This document shows positions 1 to 6,593 of a DNA stretch of 18,026 nucleotides, in pieces (the stretch's first letter is position 1; every line of letters starts with the position of its first letter). Source of the DNA: Lachnospiraceae bacterium UBA1683 (GTDB taxonomy: Bacteria; Bacillota; Clostridia; Lachnospirales; Lachnospiraceae). The position numbers and the translations under genes are program-made. The DNA lies in assembly GCA_002320245.1 (NCBI GenBank), contig DCKD01000059.1, positions 1 through 18,026 on the forward strand. Reading direction: 5' to 3'. The notes under the pieces were generated by a model, which saw only the letters and a program-made list of their open reading frames with translations, was not told the origin of the DNA and searched no databases.

Positions 1-1
1 T

Positions 2-121
2 AATTATGATTGTTCGACCGAAGAGGTGATTGGTGAATTACTATCATTTATTGAGGCGTCTAATCTTGGCAATAAAGATGTGATTGTAAACTATGTTAAA
101 AATCAATACAGCGTAAAGTGA
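2..121 (+). CDS. C-terminal end of an unidentified gene (partial)
   Basis: An open frame enters from the left edge and ends at a TGA (119-121), giving the last 39 residues (ending KNQYSVK) of a protein whose start lies outside the window. An intrinsic terminator begins three bases after the stop, which supports a real gene end. The codons are AT-rich compared with the genes downstream. I see no recognisable motif in this short piece, so no function is proposed. The AT-richness could mean an acquired segment, but 39 codons is too little to judge. Confidence 0.6.
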   Translation, partial: NYDCSTEEVIGELLSFIEASNLGNKDVIVNYVKNQYSVK

Positions 122-123
122 TT

Positions 124-148
124 AAGCACCCGCGATGGGGTGCTTTTT
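124..148 (+). terminator. Intrinsic terminator of the left-edge gene
   Basis: The arms AAGCACCC and GGGTGCTT form an 8-bp stem around a 6-nt loop, and the right arm runs into TTTTT. It lies directly after the stop codon of the partial gene. Confidence 0.85.
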
Positions 149-200
149 ATTTGCCAGAAAAAAGGTACATAAGATTAACTTCCGTGTTGCATACCATCAG

Positions 201-231
201 AAAAAGCCCCCGGAACAGCGTAGTTCCGGGG
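201..231 (-). terminator. Candidate minus-strand terminator with no gene feeding it
   Basis: CCCCGGAAC (208-216) and GTTCCGGGG (223-231) form a perfect 9-bp stem with a 6-nt loop. Read on the minus strand, the stem is followed by CTTTTTC, the layout of an intrinsic terminator. On the plus strand no T-run follows. No minus-strand gene is visible between here and 450, so it may be a remnant or may stop antisense transcription. Confidence 0.5.
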
Positions 232-301
232 AATATTGTATCATCTTCATGGTTAAAAACAGTAGTAAATGCTTTTGGATTGGTAATAAGAAAAACGTCC
301 G

Positions 302-321
302 GTTAGTAACACGTTAGTAAC
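302..321 (+). repeat. Direct repeat GTTAGTAAC x2, 11-bp period
   Basis: GTTAGTAAC occurs at 302-310 and again at 313-321, separated by AC. It lies in the AT-rich region before the export operon. The TTAGTAAC part also starts the hairpin element near 6034. It could be a protein-binding site or a trace of an element boundary; the sequence does not decide this. The rest of 149-360 holds no gene I can support. Confidence 0.5.
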
Positions 322-360
322 AAAAAAGTGATTATACGCCTAGTATTCTCGTATTAAATC

Positions 361-389
361 TTAAGTATTTCTTAAGTATTTCCTAATAT
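361..389 (+). promoter_or_regulatory. OmpR-family response-regulator-type operator
   Basis: TTAAGTA occurs at 361-367 and 372-378, each followed by TTTC, and a degenerate third unit CTAATAT is at 383-389. The 7-bp units with 4-bp spacers give an exact 11-bp period, one helical turn. This is the known layout for OmpR/PhoB-family response regulators binding as tandem dimers. The third unit overlaps the -35 region of the promoter for the export operon, which suits a class II activator. No two-component genes lie in the window. Confidence 0.65.
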
Positions 390-415
390 AAATATTTCAT
401 ATTTTCTTATATAAT
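387..415 (+). promoter_or_regulatory. Promoter of the ABC export operon
   Basis: A perfect -10 TATAAT is at 410-415. The hexamer 17 bp upstream (387-392, TATAAA) is a poor -35, which fits dependence on an activator bound to the adjoining direct repeats. The operon start codon follows at 450 with AAGGAGG at 437-443. Confidence 0.6.
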
Positions 416-449
416 ATTCCCATATTAGTGTACAGGAAGGAGGGGCATT

Positions 450-1256
450 GTGGAAAAGGTGATTGAAGTAAAAAACCTGTACAAACTTTACCGTGTCGGG
501 GATTCGGTTGTGCGGGCGCTCGATGGGGTAAACTTTGAGCTATATAAGGGAGAATTCTGTGCGATTGTCGGGACTTCCGGTTCTGGAAAATCCACGCTTT
601 TGAATATGCTGGCCGGTCTGGAGAAACCGACTAAAGGAGAAGTCATTATCAGCGGAGTACACATAGAGGGATTGAATGAGGATGGGCTTGTAAAGTTTCG
701 GCGTGATAACGTCGGATTCATCTTTCAGTCGTTTCATCTGATTGGAACGATGAATGCGCTGGAAAATGTAGCGCTTCCATTAAGTTTCCGCGGTGAGTCT
801 AAAAGTACCCGGCTTAAGAAAGCGGATAAAATGCTGGATTTGGTAAACCTGAAAAAGCATAAAAAACATATGCCAAACCAGATGTCGGGAGGACAGCAGC
901 AAAGAGTCGGCGTTGCAAGGGCACTGGTGGTTGACCCGAAGATTATATTTGCGGATGAGCCGACGGGAAATCTGGATTCCCATACTTCAGAAGAGGTTAT
1001 GGCATTGATGCAGCGAATTGTACGGGAACAGAAAAAAACACTGGTCATGGTCACGCATGACAACCATCTGGCGGAGTATGCCGACCGGGTATTTCACATT
1101 ATTGATGGAAAAATCGTACAGATTGAGGACAACCGTCTAAAACAGGCGGATAACTTACCGGAAGAGGACAAAACAGGTGAAAAAAGGAAACACAATGAAA
1201 TTGATAAACCGGACGGAAAAAGGAAAAGCGAGGAAAGAGAGGGAGAATCAAAATGA
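450..1256 (+). CDS. ABC transporter ATP-binding protein, MacB/LolD type
   Basis: This 268-residue ATPase should energise the FtsX-like permease encoded two genes downstream. The motifs are complete: Walker A GTSGSGKS (41-48), Q-loop Q93, signature MSGGQQQ (145-151), Walker B IIFADE (165-170), D-loop region GNLDS and switch H203. The spacing and the IFQSFHLIGTMNALENV segment are typical of the MacB/LolD/FtsE group, whose members drive mechanotransmission or export rather than nutrient import. The start is GTG at 450, preceded by AAGGAGG. Residues from about 227 to the end form a Lys/Glu-rich tail longer than is usual in the family. The stop overlaps the next start (ATGA at 1253-1256), so translation is probably coupled. 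Confidence 0.95.
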   Translation: MEKVIEVKNLYKLYRVGDSVVRALDGVNFELYKGEFCAIVGTSGSGKSTLLNMLAGLEKPTKGEVIISGVHIEGLNEDGLVKFRRDNVGFIFQSFHLIGTMNALENVALPLSFRGESKSTRLKKADKMLDLVNLKKHKKHMPNQMSGGQQQRVGVARALVVDPKIIFADEPTGNLDSHTSEEVMALMQRIVREQKKTLVMVTHDNHLAEYADRVFHIIDGKIVQIEDNRLKQADNLPEEDKTGEKRKHNEIDKPDGKRKSEEREGESK

Positions 1257-2854
1257 GATATTCGAAACAGATAACAGGGGTGATGATCAGTTTTGCAATG
1301 GTGGCAGCGATGATTCCGGCAGACTCTGTGCGGGCACAGGAAAATGAAAGTCCACAGGAAGTCAATGTACAGCAGGAGCAGAAGGCAGCGGAAACAGCGA
1401 TTCCGAAGATTCGCCTGTCAGTCGGAACCGGGCAGAAAACACCGAAATATAATGCAGGGGATAAAGCAAGTCTTGTTGTGAAGGTGGAGAATGCGGGAAA
1501 CACAGATGCGCAGAATGTCCGGATTACTCCGGTTATTAACAATGCATCCGACTGGCCGTTTGAGATTGAAGACATGAATTATGAGCAGAATCTGGGAACG
1601 GTTAAGGCGGGAGAGGCCGCGGAGGCAAAATGGGAGCTTACGGTGCGTTCCGACGTAGAGACAAAGTCCTACAAGACTCCGTTCACCATTTCCTACGATG
1701 ATGGACAGAATGAATATCCGGCAGTTGAAAGGACAATTTATGTCCGGACAACTGCAAAGCCGAAGCCGGAGGATCAGAACAAGGATCAAAACAAGGACCA
1801 GCAGGGCAGTCAGAATCAGGAGGAAAACAATGGCGCAGACGCAGGATGGGACGGCAGCGGTATCTCTGCGCAGCAGATTGCGGACGCAGGCGGTGTCTAT
1901 AATGGAGATATCACAGCGTCCGGCGGAAACGAATCGGACAACAAATCGGTTCCGCGTGTGATTGTAACCGGATTTTCCACGAACCCGGGAACGGTCAATG
2001 CGGGTAACAACTTCAAGTTGACAGTGCACGTGAAAAATACATCCACAACAACGGATGTCTGCAACATGTTATTTGACATGCAGGCGCCGTCTGCGGGGAC
2101 TGACGCAGCGGCTGAAGCTCCGGCATTCCTTCCGGCATCCGGCTCCAGTTCTATTTATCTGGACCGTATTCCGGCAGGCGGGACGAAAGACATTTCCATT
2201 GATTTAAATGCGAGGGCGGACCTTGTTCAGAAACCTTACAGCATTGCAATGTCCATGAAATATGAAGATGGAAATGCGGCGCAGTATGAAGGTCAATCCA
2301 GTCTGGCGATTCCGGTGCAGCAGGCGGCAAGATTTGAATTTAGTGATATCGAGCTTTCCCCGGAGAGCATTCAGGTGGGGGAAGAGGCAAATCTGGCTTG
2401 CAGCATTTACAATACCGGACGTGTGAAACTATATAATGTCAAAGTAAAATTTTCCGGTGATGGAATCAGTGGAAAAGACGTATTTGTAGGAAATGTTGAA
2501 TCCGGTGCAACCGGAACCGTGGATGGGATGCTGACCGGAGAATCGGAGGTACCTGCGGGGACAAAGTGTAAAATGACAGTCAGCTATGAAGATGAATCGG
2601 GAAAAGTATCGACAGCGGAAAAAGAATTTGAGATGGAGGTAACCCCTGCGGCAGATCAAGGCGCGAAGATGACCGGGATGGAAGCACAGGGACAGCAGAA
2701 AAGTTTCCCTGTAATCCCTGTGGTAATTGCGGTTGTTGTATTGGCGGCAGTCGTTGTGGCAGTTATGCTGGTTCGGAGAAAGAAGAGGAAACAGGCATTG
2801 CTTATTGAGGAGGATTTGGCAGATGAGGTGGATCGATTTACTGAGGATGAGTAG
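1253..2854 (+). CDS. Secreted Ig-like (CARDB/S-layer-like) surface protein with C-terminal membrane anchor
   Basis: This 533-residue protein has an N-terminal signal peptide (about 1-29, ending near VRAQ). It carries three beta-rich repeats at roughly 51-166, 235-355 and 360-465. Each has the pattern of a glycine-rich entry (YNAGDKA, VNAGNNF, IQVGEEA) followed by V.V.N.G/T, resembling CARDB or COG1361 S-layer-type domains. A Gln/Asn/Asp/Lys linker lies at 170-195. One hydrophobic segment (about 485-507) is followed by RRKKRKQ, so the body should face outside with the C-terminus in the cytoplasm. It overlaps the ATPase gene by 4 bp and the permease gene by 32 bp. It sits where MacA-like adaptors are found, so I infer an adaptor or substrate-binding role for the exporter. 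Family membership is by pattern only. Confidence 0.85.
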   Translation: MRYSKQITGVMISFAMVAAMIPADSVRAQENESPQEVNVQQEQKAAETAIPKIRLSVGTGQKTPKYNAGDKASLVVKVENAGNTDAQNVRITPVINNASDWPFEIEDMNYEQNLGTVKAGEAAEAKWELTVRSDVETKSYKTPFTISYDDGQNEYPAVERTIYVRTTAKPKPEDQNKDQNKDQQGSQNQEENNGADAGWDGSGISAQQIADAGGVYNGDITASGGNESDNKSVPRVIVTGFSTNPGTVNAGNNFKLTVHVKNTSTTTDVCNMLFDMQAPSAGTDAAAEAPAFLPASGSSSIYLDRIPAGGTKDISIDLNARADLVQKPYSIAMSMKYEDGNAAQYEGQSSLAIPVQQAARFEFSDIELSPESIQVGEEANLACSIYNTGRVKLYNVKVKFSGDGISGKDVFVGNVESGATGTVDGMLTGESEVPAGTKCKMTVSYEDESGKVSTAEKEFEMEVTPAADQGAKMTGMEAQGQQKSFPVIPVVIAVVVLAAVVVAVMLVRRKKRKQALLIEEDLADEVDRFTEDE

Positions 2855-4247
2855 CGGCAACCTCAGGCGTAGAAAATTGCGAAGTATCCTGACTATCTTG
2901 GGAGTTGTCATCGGAACGGCGTCCATCGTCGTCATGATTTCCCTCGGACTGGGCATGCAGCAGTCACTTTACCGTGAGATTGAACAGTCCGGCGGCATGA
3001 CTGCGATTACAGTAACCGGTATGGACGCGGGAAATCAGATGTACTCTTTCGGTGACAGCGGAAGTGACCAGGAGGCGACGAAATATGTGACGGATGATAC
3101 CGTTCAGGAGCTTGGGAAAATGGAACATGTAAAAAGCGCATCGCCGGTGCTTTCGATGAGTTCAATCTTGCTGGCAGGCAAATATTACGGATATATTCAG
3201 CTTACAGGTATGACAACGGAGGCTCTGGAGCAGATGAACATGAACCTTGTGGAAGGCAGTACGCTGCCAAAGGCAGACAGTGCGACTCTGGATCTCGTAT
3301 TCGGAAATTTTGTAATTGAAAATTTTTATGAAAAAGGAACAAATAAGGGATATTGGGAAACCGGAAAGCTTCCGGATATTGATTTGATGAAAGACCAGAT
3401 GTTTCTTGTGCTTGATCAGCAGGCTTATTTCGATTCACAGCAAAATAGCAGTGCTCAGGGAACGTCGGATACTTCCGAAGCCTCTTCCAACGGAACCGGT
3501 GCGGGCAGCGTGAAGGCACCGAAAAAATATGTGGTTCATGGGAGCGGGCTTGTTGAGGGGGATTTGAACTCTTATAACGCAAATTCCTACTATGTATATT
3601 GCGACATCACAACATTGAAAAACATGCTGAAGAAGGAGTACAGCGGCCGTGCAATTCCGGGGCAGCCTACGACAAAGACCGGAAAACCGTACAAATTTTT
3701 TGCATATACGAGTGCGAAGGTTGTGGCAGATGATATTGAAAATGTAGACGCACTTGCGGCAGAGATTCAGGCAAAAGGGTATAAAGTCAGCACGAATGCG
3801 GAATACTTGCAGAGTATGCAGAAACAGTTTGCCATGGTACAGGCGGTATTGGGCGGTATCGGTGCAGTATCACTTTTTGTTGCGGCAATCGGCATTATGA
3901 ATACAATGATGATGTCCATATACGAGCGTACAAAAGAAATCGGAGTCATCAAGGTATTGGGATGCAGTCTGAAAAATATAAAACAGATGTTTTTGTTAGA
4001 GGCGGCATTTATTGGATTTATCGGAGGGCTTGTCGGAAATCTTCTCAGCTTTCTGATGTCCTTTGCCATCAATCTGCTCACCGGGCATGGAAGCGCGATG
4101 GGATTGGACGGGAATATTTCCTATATTCCGCCGTGGCTCGTGCTGGCATCTATGGCATTTGCAGTATTTGTCGGAATGGCGGCGGGGTATTTCCCGGCAT
4201 TAAGAGCCATGAAGCTGAGTCCGCTGGCAGCAATACGGAATGAGTGA
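2823..4247 (+). CDS. MacB/FtsX-type ABC permease
   Basis: The 474-residue protein has the MacB architecture: one N-terminal helix (about 20-42), a large extracytoplasmic domain and three C-terminal helices (about 342-364, 394-418 and 438-458). Typical signatures are RRRKLRSILTILGVVIG at the first helix, NTMMMSIYERTKEIGVIKVLG after the second, and the closing ALRAMKLSPLAAIRNE. I chose ATG 2823 because GAGGAGG (2807-2813) precedes it by 9 nt and the protein then begins like family members. The open frame runs 96 nt further upstream, but only through the anchor region of the preceding gene in another frame. Four helices and the linked ATPase indicate an exporter of peptides, antibiotics or lipoprotein-like substrates. 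The substrate is not evident. Confidence 0.93.
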   Translation: MRWIDLLRMSSGNLRRRKLRSILTILGVVIGTASIVVMISLGLGMQQSLYREIEQSGGMTAITVTGMDAGNQMYSFGDSGSDQEATKYVTDDTVQELGKMEHVKSASPVLSMSSILLAGKYYGYIQLTGMTTEALEQMNMNLVEGSTLPKADSATLDLVFGNFVIENFYEKGTNKGYWETGKLPDIDLMKDQMFLVLDQQAYFDSQQNSSAQGTSDTSEASSNGTGAGSVKAPKKYVVHGSGLVEGDLNSYNANSYYVYCDITTLKNMLKKEYSGRAIPGQPTTKTGKPYKFFAYTSAKVVADDIENVDALAAEIQAKGYKVSTNAEYLQSMQKQFAMVQAVLGGIGAVSLFVAAIGIMNTMMMSIYERTKEIGVIKVLGCSLKNIKQMFLLEAAFIGFIGGLVGNLLSFLMSFAINLLTGHGSAMGLDGNISYIPPWLVLASMAFAVFVGMAAGYFPALRAMKLSPLAAIRNE

Positions 4248-4291
4248 TTATGTGCCATGCTCTGGACGAAAGCTGAAACGTAACGCCTGCC

Positions 4292-4323
4292 GTAACAGTT
4301 CAGCCGGAAGGCTGGACTGTTAC
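4292..4323. repeat. 14-bp hairpin with GGAA tetraloop, copy A
   Basis: GTAACAGTTCAGCC (4292-4305), GGAA and GGCTGGACTGTTAC (4310-4323) form a 14-bp stem with one G-T pair. It lies between the permease stop and the sdaAB promoter and has no T-run on either side, so it is not a standard terminator. The same palindrome recurs at 6036-6067. GGAA is a GNRA-type tetraloop, which would make an RNA copy very stable. Confidence 0.85.
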
Positions 4324-4354
4324 CGTTTACCTGACCGCGCCCGGAAGAATCAAA

Positions 4355-4382
4355 TTGACAATTGCCCGGTTCGCAGTATAAT
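4355..4382 (+). promoter_or_regulatory. sdaAB-sdaAA promoter
   Basis: A consensus TTGACA (4355-4360) and a consensus TATAAT (4377-4382) are separated by 16 bp. Transcription would begin near 4389 and make a leader of about 65-95 nt containing the hairpin at 4403-4442. Confidence 0.85.
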
Positions 4383-4402
4383 ATGAAGTATGTTCGCCGT
4401 TT

Positions 4403-4442
4403 CCCCTCAGTGGGCAAAGGGAAACCCTTGTTCACTGAGGGG
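4403..4442 (+). promoter_or_regulatory. Leader hairpin in the sdaAB 5' UTR
   Basis: CCCCTCAGTG (4403-4412) pairs perfectly with CACTGAGGGG (4433-4442), and inside it AAGGG can pair with CCCTT. The right arm contains GAGGGG, the only ribosome-binding-like sequence in front of the ATG at 4454, so that site would be hidden when the hairpin forms. The second site (AAAAGGAGAGGG, 4464-4475), which serves GTG 4484, stays free. No poly-T follows, so it is not a terminator. Confidence 0.6.
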
Positions 4443-4483
4443 AGTGAATAAATATGACAGTACAAAAGGAGAGGGTACTTGGC

Positions 4484-5149
4484 GTGAATATATTTGAGAT
4501 TCTTGGACCAATCATGGTTGGACCGTCCAGCTCACACACAGCAGGTGCCGTGCGGATTGGCTATATTACAAGAACCTTGCTCGGCAGTATGCCGGTGCAG
4601 GCGAAAATCGGGCTCCACGGTTCGTTTGCGGCAACCGGGCGGGGGCATGGTACGGATAAGGCGATTGTGGCAGGGCTTTTGGGAATGAAAGCAGATGATA
4701 TGCGGATTCCCGACAGTTTTCAGATTGCAGAAGAAAGAGGTATGCAGTTTCAGATAGAGAATGTTCAGATTTCCGGAGCACACCCGAATACCGCGCTGAT
4801 CCAGGCGGTTGGTGCGGATGGAAAATCACTGCAAGTTCAGGCATCTTCCATCGGCGGAGGAAGGATTATGCTCAATAAAGTGGATGGCGTGACGGTAAAT
4901 TGTACCGCGGACTGCCCAACCTTGATTGTGCATAATTATGACCAGCCGGGACAGGTCGCAGAGGTGACTTCCCTGTTATCAGATTTGCCGATTAATATTG
5001 CAACATTACAGTTGCACCGCATCAAGCGAGGCGGTGAGGCGGTTATGGTTGCGGAAGTGGACCAGCCGCTGCCGGATAATATTGTGGAAACCATTGAGCA
5101 AATGGACGGTATTATCAAGGTAACATATATCAACGGGGAGGGCGCATAA
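4484..5149 (+). CDS. sdaAB: L-serine dehydratase, iron-sulfur-dependent, beta subunit
   Basis: This is the small subunit of the oxygen-sensitive [4Fe-4S] enzyme that deaminates L-serine to pyruvate and ammonia. From GTG 4484 the protein is 221 residues and begins VNIFEILGPIMVGPSSSHTAGA, the diagnostic N-terminus of SdaAB, with the serine-binding-type SSSHT motif. The C-terminal part, from about residue 145, resembles an ACT domain (DQPGQVAEVTSLLSDLPINIA). I prefer GTG 4484 because AAAAGGAGAGGG lies 8 nt upstream and family members start at this residue. ATG 4454 in the same frame would add ten residues and has a weaker site buried in a hairpin. The stop is directly followed by the ATG of sdaAA. 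Confidence 0.95.
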   Translation: MNIFEILGPIMVGPSSSHTAGAVRIGYITRTLLGSMPVQAKIGLHGSFAATGRGHGTDKAIVAGLLGMKADDMRIPDSFQIAEERGMQFQIENVQISGAHPNTALIQAVGADGKSLQVQASSIGGGRIMLNKVDGVTVNCTADCPTLIVHNYDQPGQVAEVTSLLSDLPINIATLQLHRIKRGGEAVMVAEVDQPLPDNIVETIEQMDGIIKVTYINGEGA

Positions 5150-6025
5150 ATGGCATATGAATCACTACAGGAAATGGAAGAATACTGCAAAGAGCACTCG
5201 GTCCCATTCTGGCAGGCGGTACTTGCAGATGATATGAATGAAAGAACCGTAACAATGGAAGAGTCCTTTGCTATGATGAAAAAGATGTGGGATGCAATGC
5301 TCTCCGCAAGCGGCAGTTACGATTCGAATCTGATGTCTAACAGCGGACTGGTCGGCGGCATGGGCGGCAAGATGGAGGAATACCGCAGACAGGGGGATAC
5401 ACTCTGCGGGGATTTTGTTTCCCGTGTGATTGCGCAGGCACTGAAGATGGGAGAATCGAACGCCTGTATGAAACGGATTGTTGCGGCGCCGACAGCGGGC
5501 GCATGTGGAGTGCTTCCGGCAGTACTTGTCCCGTTTTATCAGGATGGTATGGCAGCGGAGACGGAGATTATCAAAGCTTTGTATACGTCGGCAGGCATTG
5601 GACAGGTCATTGCGTCCCGCGCATTTATCGCAGGAGCGGCGGGGGGATGTCAGGCGGAAATCGGTGCGGCATCGGCAATGGCTGCAGGCGCGCTTGCCTA
5701 TCTGAAAGGCGGGGATACACAGCAGATTACACATGCGGCTGCAATGGCGCTGAAGAACCTGTTAGGGCTTGTGTGTGATCCGGTAGCCGGTCTTGTTGAA
5801 GTGCCGTGTGTCAAGCGAAACGTAATCGGAGCCGTAAATGCGCTTTCCTGTGCAGACATGGCGATGGCGGGAATCACAAGCAGGATTCCGCCGGATCAGG
5901 TGATTGATGCGATGAAAGAAATCGGAGAAAGCATGCATGTGTCTTTGAAGGAAACGGCAGAAGGCGGCGTGGCGAACACGCCGGCGGCAAAACAGATTGC
6001 AGAGATGCTAGCACCCCGAATATAG
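5150..6025 (+). CDS. sdaAA: L-serine dehydratase, iron-sulfur-dependent, alpha subunit
   Basis: This 291-residue catalytic subunit partners the preceding gene. Three cysteines that can hold the Fe-S cluster are C167 (GGCQAEIGAASAM), C209 (LVCDPVAGLVEVPC) and C220. Their spacing of 42 and 11 residues equals the spacing I recall for the cluster ligands of the Legionella type 2 enzyme. Other family signatures are SYDSNLMSNSGLVGGMGGKM (55-74) and APTAGACGVLPAVL (113-126). ATG 5150 follows the sdaAB stop with no gap, and GGGGAGG lies just upstream, so the subunits should be made at equal levels. The last five codons (LAPRI) and the stop lie inside the left arm of an inverted-repeat element starting at 6008. 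Confidence 0.97.
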   Translation: MAYESLQEMEEYCKEHSVPFWQAVLADDMNERTVTMEESFAMMKKMWDAMLSASGSYDSNLMSNSGLVGGMGGKMEEYRRQGDTLCGDFVSRVIAQALKMGESNACMKRIVAAPTAGACGVLPAVLVPFYQDGMAAETEIIKALYTSAGIGQVIASRAFIAGAAGGCQAEIGAASAMAAGALAYLKGGDTQQITHAAAMALKNLLGLVCDPVAGLVEVPCVKRNVIGAVNALSCADMAMAGITSRIPPDQVIDAMKEIGESMHVSLKETAEGGVANTPAAKQIAEMLAPRI

Positions 6026-6091
6026 CAGGAACTTAGTAACAGTTCAGCCGGAAGGCTGAACTGTTACGGGACTTATTATTCGGTGTACTAG
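6008..6091. repeat. MITE-like inverted-repeat element, copy 1 (short core)
   Basis: The ends CTAGCACCCCGAATA (6008-6022) and TATTCGGTGTACTAG (6077-6091) are imperfect inverted repeats. The right end matches that of the element at 6594-6758 in 19 of 21 positions, and the left end is also shared. The core holds a perfect 14-bp hairpin. The element overlaps the end of sdaAA and carries no coding capacity. Confidence 0.65.
6036..6067. repeat. 14-bp hairpin with GGAA tetraloop, copy B
   Basis: GTAACAGTTCAGCC (6036-6049), GGAA and GGCTGAACTGTTAC (6054-6067) form a perfect 14-bp stem. It differs from copy A at a single base in the right arm. It lies 10 nt after the sdaAA stop and inside the larger inverted-repeat element. 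No T-run follows. Confidence 0.9.
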
Positions 6092-6258
6092 AAAACAAAG
6101 GGTAGTGGGAAAGAAATTATTTTTCGTTCCTCAGATTTTCGATATGGAGGAGAGTCCGCGGGCGCACTTTAAAAGCAGCGGCATCATGGCTGCGGACAAT
6201 GTAATATAGCTCAGCGTGCCCAACTTTTCCATAGAAATGCCAAATCAAACCAAAACAA
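6092..6258. other. Intergenic stretch with short open frames on both strands
   Basis: No gene is confidently supported here. On the plus strand a frame from GTG 6104 encodes about 34 residues (including VPQIFDMEESPRAHFKSSG) and ends at a TAG near 6209, without a clear ribosome binding site. On the minus strand a frame (6117-6299) of 60 codons overlaps the 3' end of the next gene. Either could be a remnant of an older gene. There is also no clear terminator for the minus-strand gene that ends at 6259. Confidence 0.3.
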
Positions 6259-6522
6259 TTATTCTTCAATAATCTGGATTTCCAGATAGTCAAAGTCAAT
6301 GGAATCTACGAAATTATCCTGATAAAACCGTGCTTTGTCATGGTTTTTGAAATCGGCAATCGTGGTGTCAAGCCAGATTGGCTTACTCAAATCAAACTCA
6401 TAGCAGATGGCATCCAGCGCATTGAAAATTTTATGCGTGCGTGTATCGTCTGTATTGTCACAGATAACAGTATCGCGCACCAGATGGTTCTCTTTAAATT
6501 CTTTTCCCCATAATCGGAACAT
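6259..6522 (-). CDS. Small conserved-looking protein of unknown function
   Basis: This 87-residue acidic protein begins MFRLWGKEFKENHLVRDTVI and ends in IEE. A good ribosome binding site, GGGAGGT (minus strand, 6528-6534), precedes the ATG by 5 nt. A candidate -10, TATACT (minus, 6558-6563), lies upstream. Its composition (many Asp/Glu, RTHKIFNALDAICYEFDLSKPIWLD) looks like a folded soluble cytoplasmic protein rather than a chance frame. I recall similar small proteins of unknown function in Clostridia but cannot name a family. It has no operon partner and sits between two inverted-repeat elements, so it is an isolated single-gene unit. There is no signal peptide or membrane segment. Confidence 0.75.
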   Translation of the reverse strand: MFRLWGKEFKENHLVRDTVICDNTDDTRTHKIFNALDAICYEFDLSKPIWLDTTIADFKNHDKARFYQDNFVDSIDFDYLEIQIIEE

Positions 6523-6593
6523 AATATACCTCCCATGTATTGTTTACTGTAAAACAGAGTATAGCATTGAATAAAATAAAAGTCGAGGGAAAC

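Noticed and set aside
118..306. 62-codon plus-strand frame beginning at the end of the partial gene
   Set aside because: It runs through the terminator hairpin and a second hairpin, and has no ribosome site.
1418..2029. 203-codon minus-strand open frame
   Set aside because: It lies wholly inside the Ig-like surface protein gene, has no ribosome site or recognisable fold, and is explained by the codon pattern of the real gene.
2727..2822. N-terminal extension of the MacB-like permease from an upstream ATG
   Set aside because: It overlaps the anchor region of the preceding gene, has no ribosome binding site, and its Trp/Arg-rich translation is unlike the family; ATG 2823 has GAGGAGG in place.
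4292..4323. Rho-independent terminator for the export operon
   Set aside because: The stem is strong but no T-run follows on either strand, and the same hairpin recurs as a repeat elsewhere.
4383..4453. T-box or amino-acid riboswitch in the sdaAB leader
   Set aside because: The leader is too short and shows only a simple hairpin; no T-box sequence or terminator/antiterminator pair is visible.
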